From positions 1-64,000 of the forward strand of contig CANLLN010000015.1 of assembly GCA_947491945.1 (NCBI GenBank): a stretch of DNA of 64,000 bases, given 5' to 3'. Positions 45,194-54,413 of this stretch are shown in pieces (position 1 is the stretch's first letter; every line of letters begins with the position of its first letter). Made by a program: the position numbers and the translations under genes. The stretch comes from an uncultured Carboxylicivirga sp. GTDB taxonomy: Bacteria > Bacteroidota > Bacteroidia > Bacteroidales > Marinilabiliaceae. The notes beneath the pieces are model-generated. The model saw nothing but the letters and a program-made list of their open reading frames with translations. It was not told where the DNA came from and made no database searches.

Positions 45194-45820
45194 ATGTGCA
45201 CCATTGATTTTTCCAATATTGACGCTTATTTATTTGATTTAGGCGGTGTTATTGTTGATATAAGTCCGCAGGCTGCCATTGATGCCTTTGCTGCCTTGGG
45301 GCTTAGCGATTTGGAGTCGCAGATAACACACGGTCATCATCAGGGGCTTTTTAAGCGTTATGAGTTGGGTGAGATCAGCACCGAAGGTTTTATTGATGCG
45401 GTGCAGCGTCTGTTGCCGCAAGCAGCGGATCCGCAGCAGATTGTCGCTGCCTGGCAGGCCATGTTGGTAAACCTGCCCAGTGAACGCGTAGCATTGCTGG
45501 AACGCCTGGCAAAAAAGCGCCCCGTTTATTTGCTGAGCAACACCAACGAATTGCACCGCAAGGCCTATGTGAGCATGGCCAAAGGTTATGATAATGTTGA
45601 AAAGGTCTTTACCAAAGCCTACTATTCCTATGAGATAAAACGGAGTAAGCCCGATGTGGCTGCTTTTAATTATGTGTTGGATGATGTTGTTATACCGCCG
45701 CATCGTATTCTTTTTCTGGATGATGCGCCCCTAAACCTGGAGGCTGCTGCCAGCCTTGGTTTTCAAACGTGTAAGGTGGATGCACAGCAAACTATCATTG
45801 ATATTTTCAACGAAATATAA
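45194..45820 (+). CDS. HAD-family phosphatase (YihX-like)
   Basis: A 208-aa haloacid-dehalogenase hydrolase. Motif I is YLFDLGGVIVDI, where the nucleophile Asp is kept but the usual second Asp is Gly, as in YihX-type phosphatases. Motif II lies in YLLSNTNELHR, motif III Lys in YEIKRSKPD, and motif IV in ILFLDDAPLNLEAA. E. coli YihX dephosphorylates alpha-glucose-1-phosphate; the substrate here is unproven. Start 45194 is chosen because the first 27 codons of the longer reading do not match the family. Divergent from lysS. Confidence 0.85.
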   Translation: MCTIDFSNIDAYLFDLGGVIVDISPQAAIDAFAALGLSDLESQITHGHHQGLFKRYELGEISTEGFIDAVQRLLPQAADPQQIVAAWQAMLVNLPSERVALLERLAKKRPVYLLSNTNELHRKAYVSMAKGYDNVEKVFTKAYYSYEIKRSKPDVAAFNYVLDDVVIPPHRILFLDDAPLNLEAAASLGFQTCKVDAQQTIIDIFNEI

Positions 45821-45888
45821 GCGTGGCAGGGTAAGATGCTTGACTTTGCGGCCTGGGCTTAATAATTTTATTGATCAATCAATAAAAG

Positions 45889-46713
45889 ATGGTCAAAAAG
45901 GTCTCAATAGTCAGTTGTTTGCTCACTTGTGTGTTTGTCCTGTCGGCGCAGGTTTCTGACTATGATGGTCCGGTGAACACTGCCCTGGGGCACACAAGGG
46001 TATTCGATGAATCGGTATGGGCAGGTTTGAACAATGTGAGTAACCTTGCACATCACAGCCATCTTTCATTGGGCGCAGGCTACCAGTTGCGTTTTAACAT
46101 GACGGAGCTTAGTACCCGTGCTGCAGTGCTTACCTGGCCTACGCAATATGGAGTGTTCTCAGGCCTTGTTCTGCAAAGTGGTTATTCAAAGAGTAATATC
46201 ACAAGGGCAGGTGTTTCTTACAGTCGCCTTTTTGGAGACTTTCTCGCCGCTGGTCTTCAGTTTAATTACCTCACTCATCAGGTGCAGGGAGCCCGCAGTG
46301 GCAATGCCGTATACACAAGCGCCGGCCTTCTTTTTAGTATTACCCCCAATTTAGATGGCGGCATATTTGTGCATAACCCCGAGCAAGGTAAACTTAACTA
46401 TGGCGATGAACGCTATGCCTTACCCACCTTTTTTAATGCAGCTTGTCGCTTCCAGCCCTCATCACGTATAATGCTGGTTTTGGAGGTGGAGAAGGATTTG
46501 GATAATGATGTGGCCTATAAGCTAGGCTTACAATTGGGTTTCCTCGATCGTTTATTTGTCAGGGGCGGCATCAATGCACAGCCGGTGGAAATGACCTTTG
46601 GTGGCGGCTATGAGCTGGGCGGGCTGAGCATCGATGTAGGTTTTGCCCATCATCAGCAACTGGGACTTACCTCGGGTGCCGGAATAAGTTATCGTTTCAA
46701 CAAAAAACGATGA
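45889..46713 (+). CDS. Outer-membrane beta-barrel protein, PorV/PorQ-like
   Basis: A 274-aa protein with signal peptide ending LSAQ. The next segment, ALGHTRVFDESVWAGLNNVSNLA, has the pattern of the PorV/PorQ (UPF0164-like) family, and the rest is a run of alternating barrel strands ending FTSGAG-like GAGISYRFNKKR. PorV-type barrels shuttle type IX secretion substrates; whether this one does is unknown. It ends 4 bases before the HHH barrel gene, so the two likely form an operon. Confidence 0.65.
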   Translation: MVKKVSIVSCLLTCVFVLSAQVSDYDGPVNTALGHTRVFDESVWAGLNNVSNLAHHSHLSLGAGYQLRFNMTELSTRAAVLTWPTQYGVFSGLVLQSGYSKSNITRAGVSYSRLFGDFLAAGLQFNYLTHQVQGARSGNAVYTSAGLLFSITPNLDGGIFVHNPEQGKLNYGDERYALPTFFNAACRFQPSSRIMLVLEVEKDLDNDVAYKLGLQLGFLDRLFVRGGINAQPVEMTFGGGYELGGLSIDVGFAHHQQLGLTSGAGISYRFNKKR

Positions 46714-46717
46714 TGCG

Positions 46718-48736
46718 ATGCGGCGTTTTATATTAATAACAATAGTAGTATTAATGGCTTTTACGGGTCGGGCACAGCAAGTGGACGATCTGCAGAAGAT
46801 GATGGCCGATATGGTAGAGGCCATGGCCGGGCAGCAACCCTTAAACGCCGATTATGAGGAGCTGGTGAATGATTTGATTCGTTTGAGCCAGCATCCGCTC
46901 AATCTAAATAAGGCTCAAAAAGAAGACCTGGAGCAGCTTTTCTTCCTCAGCGATTATCAGATCGAAAACCTCTTATATTATCGCTATGTCAATGGGCCGC
47001 TCTACTCCGTTTATGAGTTGCAGGCGGTGGAGCAGATGGACAGCATGACGATCGCCTATATGCTGCCTTTTGTGGAGGTAAAACCTTTGGAATATAAACG
47101 TAAAATGCGCGTTTATGGCAATGTGATGGGACGTTGGCAAAGCACGGTGCAGAAACCCCAAGGGTATCGGCCAAAGAATGATAGTGTGGCACCGGCTTAC
47201 GTGGGCGATAAGGCAAAATGGATGTTGCGTGGGCGTGTTTATTTTGGCGACCGTGCCGAGGCCGGCTTTACCCTGGAGAAGGATCAGGGAGAAAAAGCCT
47301 TCCCTCACTATTTTCCGGCTGCCGATTTCAGTTCCGCCTTTGTGCAGTTCAGCAAACCATTGCCATTTATCGATATCTGGATAGTGGGAGACTATCGTTT
47401 GTCATTCGGTCAGGGGCTAGGCGTATGGACCGATATGGCCTTCTCTAAATCCACCGAAACCAATCAGCTGCGTCGGCGTGCTCGGGGGGTGAGGCCTTAC
47501 ACCTCGGTCAATGAGAGTTCTTTTCTGCGGGGCACCGCCGTAACTTTTCGTTATGGGCGCTGGTCCGTGTCGCCCTTTGTGTCCTACAAGAAGCGCGATG
47601 CCGCCCTGCCACCCGACAGCCTGGATGCTGAGATTGGTGCCTTGCGCGAAACAGGGTATCATCGTACCGCAGGTGAAGTAGAAGGACGATATACCATCAA
47701 TGAAACGGTTTATGGCACACAGCTGTCCTGGCAAAATCAGCTGCTTCATCTGGATGCCGGTTATGTCAACTGGCAGGTAGATCAGCCCATAGCTCCCAAG
47801 GATCATCTGCGCGATAAATACCGGTTTAGCGGTGATAAGCAGACAACGGCCTGGCTATCGCATTCTCTTTTTCTGAACCGGCTGATGGTGTTTGGCGAGG
47901 TAGCCGTGCAGAGTCAGGGCGAATACGGTGTATTTCAAGGCCTCACCTACAATGCCGGCAGCGATGTGCTTGCCTCCCTGGCTTATCGACGTTACAGCAA
48001 AGGTTATACGGCCATCTTGTCCAACCCTTTTTCAGAGTCATCGACCCGTGGTGGTGAATCAGGTGTGTTTGCCGCCATAAGCTTTAAGCCCGCCGCCGGT
48101 CTGACGCTTAAGGCCTACGCCGATATTTTTCGCTATGCCTGGTTACGCTACAATGTGTATCGTCCTTCCGAAGGTTTTGAATGGTTTTCGCAGGCTGATT
48201 ACCGCATCAATGCACAGCATACCATGTACCTCAGGTATAAATCAACCCAGAAAGCCATTAACAGCAGTCATAGTAAAACGGTATATGAGGTGGTGGATTA
48301 TCAGAAGGAGAATGTGCGTTTGTTTTATGCTTTTCAGCCCAATGAACAGTGGCGATTTCAAACGCAGCTGGAGCAAAGTTTCTATCGTCGCCAGGAGCGC
48401 AGTGAGGGCTGGATGGCTTTTCAGGACATCCGGTATAAGCATGATGATTTTCTGTCGGCATCCTTACGCTATGTTTTCTTTGCCATTGATGATTATGAGA
48501 GTCGCATCTACAGTTACGAGCCCGATGTGCTTTATGCTTTTACCATACCGGCCTATATGAACAGGGGAACGCGGCTTATTTTTAATATGAATGTGTCGCT
48601 TTTGAAAAATCTGCGTATTTGGGGACGCCTGGCGCATACGAGTTATGCTAATCGTGATGATATCGGGTCGGGGTATCAGCGTATCGATGGTAATCAGTTA
48701 ACTGAGTGGAAGGTGCAATTACAGTATCGATTCTAA
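46718..48736 (+). CDS. Exported helix-hairpin-helix domain protein with C-terminal beta-barrel
   Basis: A 672-aa exported protein (signal MRRFILITIVVLMAFTGRAQ). Residues about 40-125 are ComEA-like helix-hairpin-helix units: HPLNLNKAQKEDLEQLFFLS, then YQIENLLYYRYVNGPLYSVY, then ELQAVEQMD. From about 130 to the C-terminal QLQYRF, alternating aromatic strands indicate an outer-membrane beta barrel of many strands. HHH units usually contact nucleic acid backbones, so a barrel carrying them outside the cytoplasm suggests DNA or peptide handling at the envelope; the family's function is not known. It is coupled to the PorV-like gene upstream. Confidence 0.8.
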   Translation: MRRFILITIVVLMAFTGRAQQVDDLQKMMADMVEAMAGQQPLNADYEELVNDLIRLSQHPLNLNKAQKEDLEQLFFLSDYQIENLLYYRYVNGPLYSVYELQAVEQMDSMTIAYMLPFVEVKPLEYKRKMRVYGNVMGRWQSTVQKPQGYRPKNDSVAPAYVGDKAKWMLRGRVYFGDRAEAGFTLEKDQGEKAFPHYFPAADFSSAFVQFSKPLPFIDIWIVGDYRLSFGQGLGVWTDMAFSKSTETNQLRRRARGVRPYTSVNESSFLRGTAVTFRYGRWSVSPFVSYKKRDAALPPDSLDAEIGALRETGYHRTAGEVEGRYTINETVYGTQLSWQNQLLHLDAGYVNWQVDQPIAPKDHLRDKYRFSGDKQTTAWLSHSLFLNRLMVFGEVAVQSQGEYGVFQGLTYNAGSDVLASLAYRRYSKGYTAILSNPFSESSTRGGESGVFAAISFKPAAGLTLKAYADIFRYAWLRYNVYRPSEGFEWFSQADYRINAQHTMYLRYKSTQKAINSSHSKTVYEVVDYQKENVRLFYAFQPNEQWRFQTQLEQSFYRRQERSEGWMAFQDIRYKHDDFLSASLRYVFFAIDDYESRIYSYEPDVLYAFTIPAYMNRGTRLIFNMNVSLLKNLRIWGRLAHTSYANRDDIGSGYQRIDGNQLTEWKVQLQYRF

Positions 48737-48787
48737 CAAATCATTACGAATCATTTATTATTTTTACGAATCTCAAAAACCTCTGCA

Positions 48788-49234
48788 ATGGAAACGAAAA
48801 TAGCAAAAGCCATTGAAGCCTTTTACAATGGGCGTAACTGTGCACAGTCGGTGTTATGTGCTTATCTTGACACTCTTCACTTTGACGAGCCGCAGGCCAT
48901 GGCCATGGCACTGGGTTTTGGTGGGGGCATGGGTAAGATGCAGACTACCTGTGGAGCGGTTACAGGGGCCTACATGGTAATGGGTTTGCGCAATACACAG
49001 GTGATAGATGATGAGTTAGTGCGGAAAAAGGAGACACCCCGCATGATGCAGCTTTTTCGCGATCGCTTTCGCGGATACCATCAAACAGACCAGTGCGTGC
49101 ACCTTATTGGCTGCGACTTGCGTACAGTGGCCGGCCGGCAATACTTCAAAGATCATCACTTGAAGGACAAGGTCTGCTCAAAGTGTATTACTTCAGCTAT
49201 TTCCATCCTTGAGGATCTTTTTAAAATTGAATAA
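48788..49234 (+). CDS. C_GCAxxG_C_C family protein
   Basis: A 148-aa cytoplasmic protein with the family's spaced cysteines: GRNCAQSVLCAYLD, TTCGAVTGAYMVMG, QCVHLIGCDL and KVCSKCITSA. The GCAxxG motif appears as CGAVTG. The cysteines probably bind a metal or redox cofactor; a redox role is assumed in relatives. The stop codon TAA overlaps the sbcD ATG by one base, so it belongs to the sbcDC unit. Confidence 0.82.
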   Translation: METKIAKAIEAFYNGRNCAQSVLCAYLDTLHFDEPQAMAMALGFGGGMGKMQTTCGAVTGAYMVMGLRNTQVIDDELVRKKETPRMMQLFRDRFRGYHQTDQCVHLIGCDLRTVAGRQYFKDHHLKDKVCSKCITSAISILEDLFKIE

Positions 49235-50448
49235 TGAGAATATTACATACTTCTGACTGGCACATCGGACAGAAACTACATGGCTACGAGCGGGAAGATG
49301 AGCATCGTTTGTTTTTCCAATGGCTTAAGCAGTTGATTAATGAGCAGTATATTGATGTTTTGTTGGTGGCCGGCGATATTTTTGATGTGGGCTTTCCGTC
49401 TAACAATGCACTGAAATTGTACTATAATTTTCTTACTTCGCTGATTGACTCGCATTGTAAGCAGGTGATTATTACCGGTGGTAATCACGACTATATCAGT
49501 ACCCTGGAGGCGCCTTCGGAAATACTGGCAGCTTTGAATGTTAGGGTGGTTGGCGGTGCCCGTGAGGAGCTCGCCGATGAGCTGGTGATTATAGACGGAC
49601 AGGATGACACGCGTTGTGTGGTGGCTGCTGTGCCTTTTTTACGGGATAAAGACCTGCGTCAGACCGTAGCGGGTGAGTCATATGCCGACCGTGTTAATGC
49701 CATGAACCAGGGAATTGTAAAGCATTATGAGGCAGTCGCTGAGGAGGCTCGTGCATTTGACTGCCCGGTGATTGGCATGGGCCATCTGTATGTGCAGGGT
49801 GCCGGACTGTCGGATAGTGAGCGCGATGTGCACATCGGTAACCTGGCCGGCTTGAGTGTTCAGTCTTTCCCTGCTTCCTTCGATTACATGGCGCTGGGGC
49901 ATATTCATCGTCCACAGAAACTTAATGAAGAGGGTACCATACGTTACTCGGGCTCGCCACTGCCGCTCAGTTTCTCCGAGCGAAGGGATAATAAGCAGGT
50001 GATACTGCTGGATGTAGAACGCAGTGGCGTAGAGGTCATTAGAGTGATTGGGGTGCCCACCTGGCGACGATTGGTTTCTTTTAAAGGCAGCTATGCCGAT
50101 GTGGCCGAAAAGGTGCAACAGTATCAGGGAGACAACGAGCTGGATGACTGGGGCGAGGTGCAGATAGAAGAGGCGGTGATGGATACAAGTTTGCGCAGTT
50201 CTTTTGATGAGCTGGTGGAAGCAAGTAATACGGCCGATAACCGTCTGCAAATAATTAAACCTACCCTGCGTTTTACCGGAGCAATTCAGGATGATGAGCC
50301 AAGAAGCACCGACTCTCTCAATGACCTGCAGGTGGAAGATGTTTTTCAACGCTTGATGGACAGCCGACAGGTGGTGAACCAAAGTCAAGTACAACAAACA
50401 TTTTCCGAACTTATGGACAGCCTTTATCATCAGGGCGAAAACGATTAA
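49234..50448 (+). CDS. sbcD: Exonuclease SbcCD, subunit D (nuclease)
   Basis: A 404-aa Mre11-type phosphoesterase. Metal-binding motifs are LHTSDWHIGQKLHG, VAGDIFDVG, TGGNHDY and ALGHIHRPQ. With SbcC it opens hairpins, cuts blocked DNA ends and cruciforms. Capping and ATPase-contact regions occupy the C-terminal half. It is the first gene of the sbcDC pair, starting one base into the previous stop and ending 3 bases before sbcC. Confidence 0.95.
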   Translation: MRILHTSDWHIGQKLHGYEREDEHRLFFQWLKQLINEQYIDVLLVAGDIFDVGFPSNNALKLYYNFLTSLIDSHCKQVIITGGNHDYISTLEAPSEILAALNVRVVGGAREELADELVIIDGQDDTRCVVAAVPFLRDKDLRQTVAGESYADRVNAMNQGIVKHYEAVAEEARAFDCPVIGMGHLYVQGAGLSDSERDVHIGNLAGLSVQSFPASFDYMALGHIHRPQKLNEEGTIRYSGSPLPLSFSERRDNKQVILLDVERSGVEVIRVIGVPTWRRLVSFKGSYADVAEKVQQYQGDNELDDWGEVQIEEAVMDTSLRSSFDELVEASNTADNRLQIIKPTLRFTGAIQDDEPRSTDSLNDLQVEDVFQRLMDSRQVVNQSQVQQTFSELMDSLYHQGEND

Positions 50449-50451
50449 TGC

Positions 50452-53400
50452 ATGCAATTACTGAAGTTATATATCAAGAATCTGAACTCGCTGAAAGGTG
50501 AGCATACTATTGACTTTTGCAATGGCGCACTGGGTCACACCGGATTGTTTGCCATCACGGGACCGACGGGTGCCGGTAAGTCTACTCTGCTGGATGCCAT
50601 TACCCTGGCTTTATATAACCAGACGCCGCGGAGTGGTGCTGTATCAAAAAATGACATTGCCCAGTTGGGTAGTATCATCACGCGCAATACCAACGAATCG
50701 TGGGCTCAGCTCGATTATCAGATTGCTGATGCCACCTATCGCTCGCAGTGGGGCATATCCCGAAACCGTAACGGTAACCTGCGCGATTATTCGCTGGTGT
50801 TGTCAAAGCAAGACAGTGATGGTAGCTTTGTGCCACTCGATATTGGTCGGGCTGCGGTGCCACAAGAAAATACCCGCCTTATCGGACTTAGTTTTGATCA
50901 GTTTTTACGCTCCATATTATTATCGCAGGGCGATTTTGCCCGTTTCTTAAAGTCCAATGCCAACGAGCGAGGTGAATTGCTGGAGAAGATTACCGGCACC
51001 GGTATTTATCGTCGAATAGGGCGTAAGTGTTTTGAGCGCTGGCGCGATGAACAGGAAAAACTTAAACACCTGAAGATTCAACTGGAGGGCATTGAGATTA
51101 TGTCGGATGAGGAATTGGCAACCCTTAGGGATGAGGTAGCACAGATGAATACACAGTCGACTCAGCTGGAGAGTGCCATCACTCAAGGGCGGCAACAGTA
51201 TCAGTTATTGAAGGAATATGCCGCATTGCAGGAAAGTCTGAAGGAAATGGAGGTAAAGCAGCAGGAGCTAACCCGGCAAAAAGCAGCTTTTGCCAGTGAT
51301 GAGCAGCGCTTGAGTAGGCACGCCAAGGTATTGCCTTTAAAGGTTGATTTGGAGGCACTGCAATATCAGAAAAAAAGGCTCGATGAAATTGAGAAAGAGT
51401 GCAATGAAACCACGGAGGCACTGAAGTCCGTAAAAACCGAAACGAAACTTACCCAACAGGAACTGAAAGAACTTGGGGCACAGCAAAAACAGCATGCCAA
51501 TAAACGGGATGCTATGGCACCAAAGATCAAACAATGTCGTCAGCTTGATGAAAATATTCGGGCGCAGCAAGGGGCCATCAGCCGGCAAAAAGAGACCTGT
51601 GACGAAGAGGGAAAGGTTATTGAGAAACTGCATAATGCGGTGAAGAAGCTTGCCTTGGGAATCAGTGAGCAGGAGCAGGCGCTGAGTGCAGTACAGACTT
51701 TTATCAACAAAAATAAACATTATGAACCGGCTGGTGAGCAGCTGCCCTTGATGCGGCAGCAAAGAGAAACTGTTCTTAGCAGTGATAAGGCTTTTGAGGA
51801 TAAGCTGCAGGCCCTTGAGCCTTCGCCAACGCGGCAATGCCTGATGGACTACCCTTCTTCTCGTGAGCGTGCCCGTCTGTTGGATGAGGCCATAGGGCAG
51901 AGTGAGCAGTTTATCCGGGAAAAATCTCACCTACTTAACAACGATCAGCGGAATGGCGAACAGCGACAGGAGGAGCTAAAGCAATTGCAAAAACAGTTAA
52001 GGGCTGTTGAGAAGCTGATAGAGACCCTGATCGAGCAAAAGTCCCTGGAAAAGGAAGTAAATACGCTGGAACAAAATATGACCGACAGTATCGCTGCCCG
52101 GAGTGTTTGTGTAGCTGAGAGAAAAACGCTAAGTCAAGCGCTGGAGATGAACCAGAAATATCTGGACGAGTTGAATAGCCGCCGTCAGCGTGAATTACTG
52201 GAGGCAAAATACGAAGATGCACGTCGCCTGTTGAAACCCAATGAGGCCTGTCCTCTGTGTGGTTCTGATCAGCATCCTTATGTGGAGCACTATGAGAACA
52301 AGGTTGATGAAACGAGTCTACTTCTGGAAGAGCGAAATGAAGAGGGTAAGCAATTGAAAGAGAAGGAAAGACAGTTGATAGAAAAGTCAACGGCATTCAG
52401 TGCATCCATCGAAAGTAGTGAGCGGGAAGCAAAACGACTGGCGGAAAGGAAAGTACTTTTGAGTGCTACTCTCGAGCGGGTTCTTCCTGAGAGTCAATTA
52501 ATGGCCGAACAGCTCAATGATGAGCTTTTACCTGAAAAACGGGAGGATTTGCTGAGTCAGATTAAGAAGGCTGAGGAGCAGATAAAATGGCACGAACGCT
52601 TGAGTGTTGCGCGGGCGCGTAATAAAGAATTTGTAGCGCTTCGCGAACAGCTGCTCACGCTTTTGACTGCCAAAGAGCTGTTGGAGCAGCTGCTAAAGCC
52701 TTATGGAGCAGGTAGTGATGAGAACTCGCTATCGGCAGATATCAAAAGTATAGAGCGATCGTATCAGCAACTTAAGAAACAGCAGGAAGAGCAGCAAGGT
52801 ATAGAAAAAGCTTTGGTGGCCATGCAAGCCGATTGGAAGGCACAGAGTGAGCAGTTGAAAACGCGCCTTACAGGTTTTGCCCGATGTGATGCGGCATTAA
52901 AAGAAATGAATGGGCAGCTGGAGAATCTGGTTACTCAGCGAAAGGAATTGCTGGGTACACAATCGTGCGATGAGCTTGAACAGGAGCTGAAAAATGCGGC
53001 AGATAAGTTGCAAAACGAGGTGCAGAATAAGCAGCAGGTGCTGAGTGGTTTGGAGACACTGATAGCAAGTCATGCAGAGCGTCTGGCGACGAATGAGAAG
53101 CTGTTGGAGAAGCAGGCGCAAAATTATAAAGTTGCCGGAGAGCAGCTTAATATACAACTGCAGGAGCGTGGTTTAGGGGGAGTGGAGCAGGCTCGTGAGG
53201 TTTTGCTCGATGATGAGGAGGTAAGTAAACTGGAGCAAAAAAAACAGGCATTACAGAATGCCGAAACCACGCTTAATCATAGCCGGCAGGAGCTCAATAG
53301 AGCGGCAGAAAAGCAGCGCCCTGAAGTGCTTAAAATTGCCAAATCCAGTGAGTCTTTGGCCAATGAAATAAAAGAGAAGGAGCAAAGCCAGAAAGTCTGC

Positions 53401-54015
53401 CTGGGGAAAAAAGGTAGCCTGGAAGAGCGCCTGAAGGCCGATGCGCTGAACAAAGCAAAACAGGCCGAGAAGGTTCGTTGTATTGCCGAGCAGGAGAAGG
53501 AACTGGGTCGTTGGGATGCCCTTAGTCAGCTAATCGGTGATGCCACCGGTAATAAGTTTTCGCGTTTTGCTCAGGAGCTAACCCTTCAGCAGGTTTTGCA
53601 CTTGGCCAATGGACATTTGAAAAGGCTGAGTGACCGCTATCGTGTTAAGCATGTGAGGGCTGATCGCCTGGATGAGCTTTTTGTAATCGATCGCTACCAT
53701 GGCGATGCACAGCGATCGGTGAAAACACTATCGGGCGGCGAGAGTTTCCTGGTCAGCCTGTCGCTGGCCTTGGGCTTGTCCGACCTGGCTGGGCAAAATA
53801 CCGTAATCGGTAGTTTGTTTATCGACGAGGGCTTTGGTACCCTGGATCAGAATACATTGGATGTGGCACTGTCTGCTTTGGAGCGCCTTCAGAGCGAATC
53901 AAACCGTACCATTGGTATCATCAGCCATGTGCCGGCTCTGAAAGAACGTGTAACTACGCAGATAGAGCTTAGTAAAGATGCTTCAGGATATAGTACCTTA
54001 ACCATAAGGAGTTAG
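50452..54015 (+). CDS. sbcC: Exonuclease SbcCD, subunit C (Rad50-like ATPase)
   Basis: A 1187-aa SMC-like ATPase. Walker A GPTGAGKSTLL is at residues 37-47. Long coiled-coil arms (about 170-1030) flank the zinc hook CPLCG (Cys600, Cys603), which dimerises the apex. The ABC signature LSGGESFLVSLSLALGLSDL starts at 1093, and Walker B SLFIDEGFGTLD is near 1124. The longer-than-E. coli length (1048) comes mainly from the coiled coils. It partners SbcD in DNA end processing. Confidence 0.96.
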   Translation: MQLLKLYIKNLNSLKGEHTIDFCNGALGHTGLFAITGPTGAGKSTLLDAITLALYNQTPRSGAVSKNDIAQLGSIITRNTNESWAQLDYQIADATYRSQWGISRNRNGNLRDYSLVLSKQDSDGSFVPLDIGRAAVPQENTRLIGLSFDQFLRSILLSQGDFARFLKSNANERGELLEKITGTGIYRRIGRKCFERWRDEQEKLKHLKIQLEGIEIMSDEELATLRDEVAQMNTQSTQLESAITQGRQQYQLLKEYAALQESLKEMEVKQQELTRQKAAFASDEQRLSRHAKVLPLKVDLEALQYQKKRLDEIEKECNETTEALKSVKTETKLTQQELKELGAQQKQHANKRDAMAPKIKQCRQLDENIRAQQGAISRQKETCDEEGKVIEKLHNAVKKLALGISEQEQALSAVQTFINKNKHYEPAGEQLPLMRQQRETVLSSDKAFEDKLQALEPSPTRQCLMDYPSSRERARLLDEAIGQSEQFIREKSHLLNNDQRNGEQRQEELKQLQKQLRAVEKLIETLIEQKSLEKEVNTLEQNMTDSIAARSVCVAERKTLSQALEMNQKYLDELNSRRQRELLEAKYEDARRLLKPNEACPLCGSDQHPYVEHYENKVDETSLLLEERNEEGKQLKEKERQLIEKSTAFSASIESSEREAKRLAERKVLLSATLERVLPESQLMAEQLNDELLPEKREDLLSQIKKAEEQIKWHERLSVARARNKEFVALREQLLTLLTAKELLEQLLKPYGAGSDENSLSADIKSIERSYQQLKKQQEEQQGIEKALVAMQADWKAQSEQLKTRLTGFARCDAALKEMNGQLENLVTQRKELLGTQSCDELEQELKNAADKLQNEVQNKQQVLSGLETLIASHAERLATNEKLLEKQAQNYKVAGEQLNIQLQERGLGGVEQAREVLLDDEEVSKLEQKKQALQNAETTLNHSRQELNRAAEKQRPEVLKIAKSSESLANEIKEKEQSQKVCLGKKGSLEERLKADALNKAKQAEKVRCIAEQEKELGRWDALSQLIGDATGNKFSRFAQELTLQQVLHLANGHLKRLSDRYRVKHVRADRLDELFVIDRYHGDAQRSVKTLSGGESFLVSLSLALGLSDLAGQNTVIGSLFIDEGFGTLDQNTLDVALSALERLQSESNRTIGIISHVPALKERVTTQIELSKDASGYSTLTIRS

Positions 54016-54413
54016 ATTCTAGAAAGTTCATTGTGAACATAATTTAGTGATTGAGAGTCAGTGGTTTTAGGGCTTTTTTTGAATAATATGTGCGCATTGG
54101 CAGCTGTTATTCGTCATAAGTTATGGCTTTTTTATCATATTTTTTTGGCCAATAAGTCCGAACGATCTACTTTCGCGTCCTGTTAGAAGGTCAATATTTT
54201 GGGGAAGATCATTGACCTCGGACGATATACTCATTGGGATTAACGGATAATGGATGCCATCTGTGTAAACAGCAGCATCGGACAACTACTTATAAGTGGT
54301 TACCAATGGGATTCTTATGTCGTTAATTTCAGAACTATCGCTGGGGTGCATGATCGTACCATTACATTGATGCTTTCTGCAAAGCAATGTAGTATGTTTA
54401 ACAAACTTAAAAG
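54016..54413. other. Intergenic region with promoter and structured leader
   Basis: About 400 non-coding bases. The last 230, after the promoter at 54144-54175, contain several hairpins. AGGTCAAT/ATTGACCT spans 54188-54218. A near-palindrome AACTACTTATAAGTGGTT lies at about 54284-54302. ACATTG..GCTTT pairs with AAAGC.AATGT at 54363-54391. Short repeats of the type ATGGGATT/ATTGGGATT flank the second hairpin. No ORF or known riboswitch was recognised. Confidence 0.5.
54144..54175 (+). promoter_or_regulatory. Promoter of the YfiR-TonB receptor operon
   Basis: TTTG at 54144-54147 then, 20 bases on, TACTTTCG at 54168-54175, one base off the -7 consensus. The transcription start is expected near 54182, giving a leader of about 230 bases. 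Confidence 0.6.

Noticed and set aside
49678-50457. 259-codon open frame antisense to sbcD
   Set aside because: It mirrors the conserved nuclease gene, and no homologous pattern is visible.
51337-51930. Long Leu/Phe-rich open frame antisense to sbcC
   Set aside because: Its hydrophobic look comes from reading the Glu/Lys-rich coiled-coil codons backwards; it is not a membrane protein.
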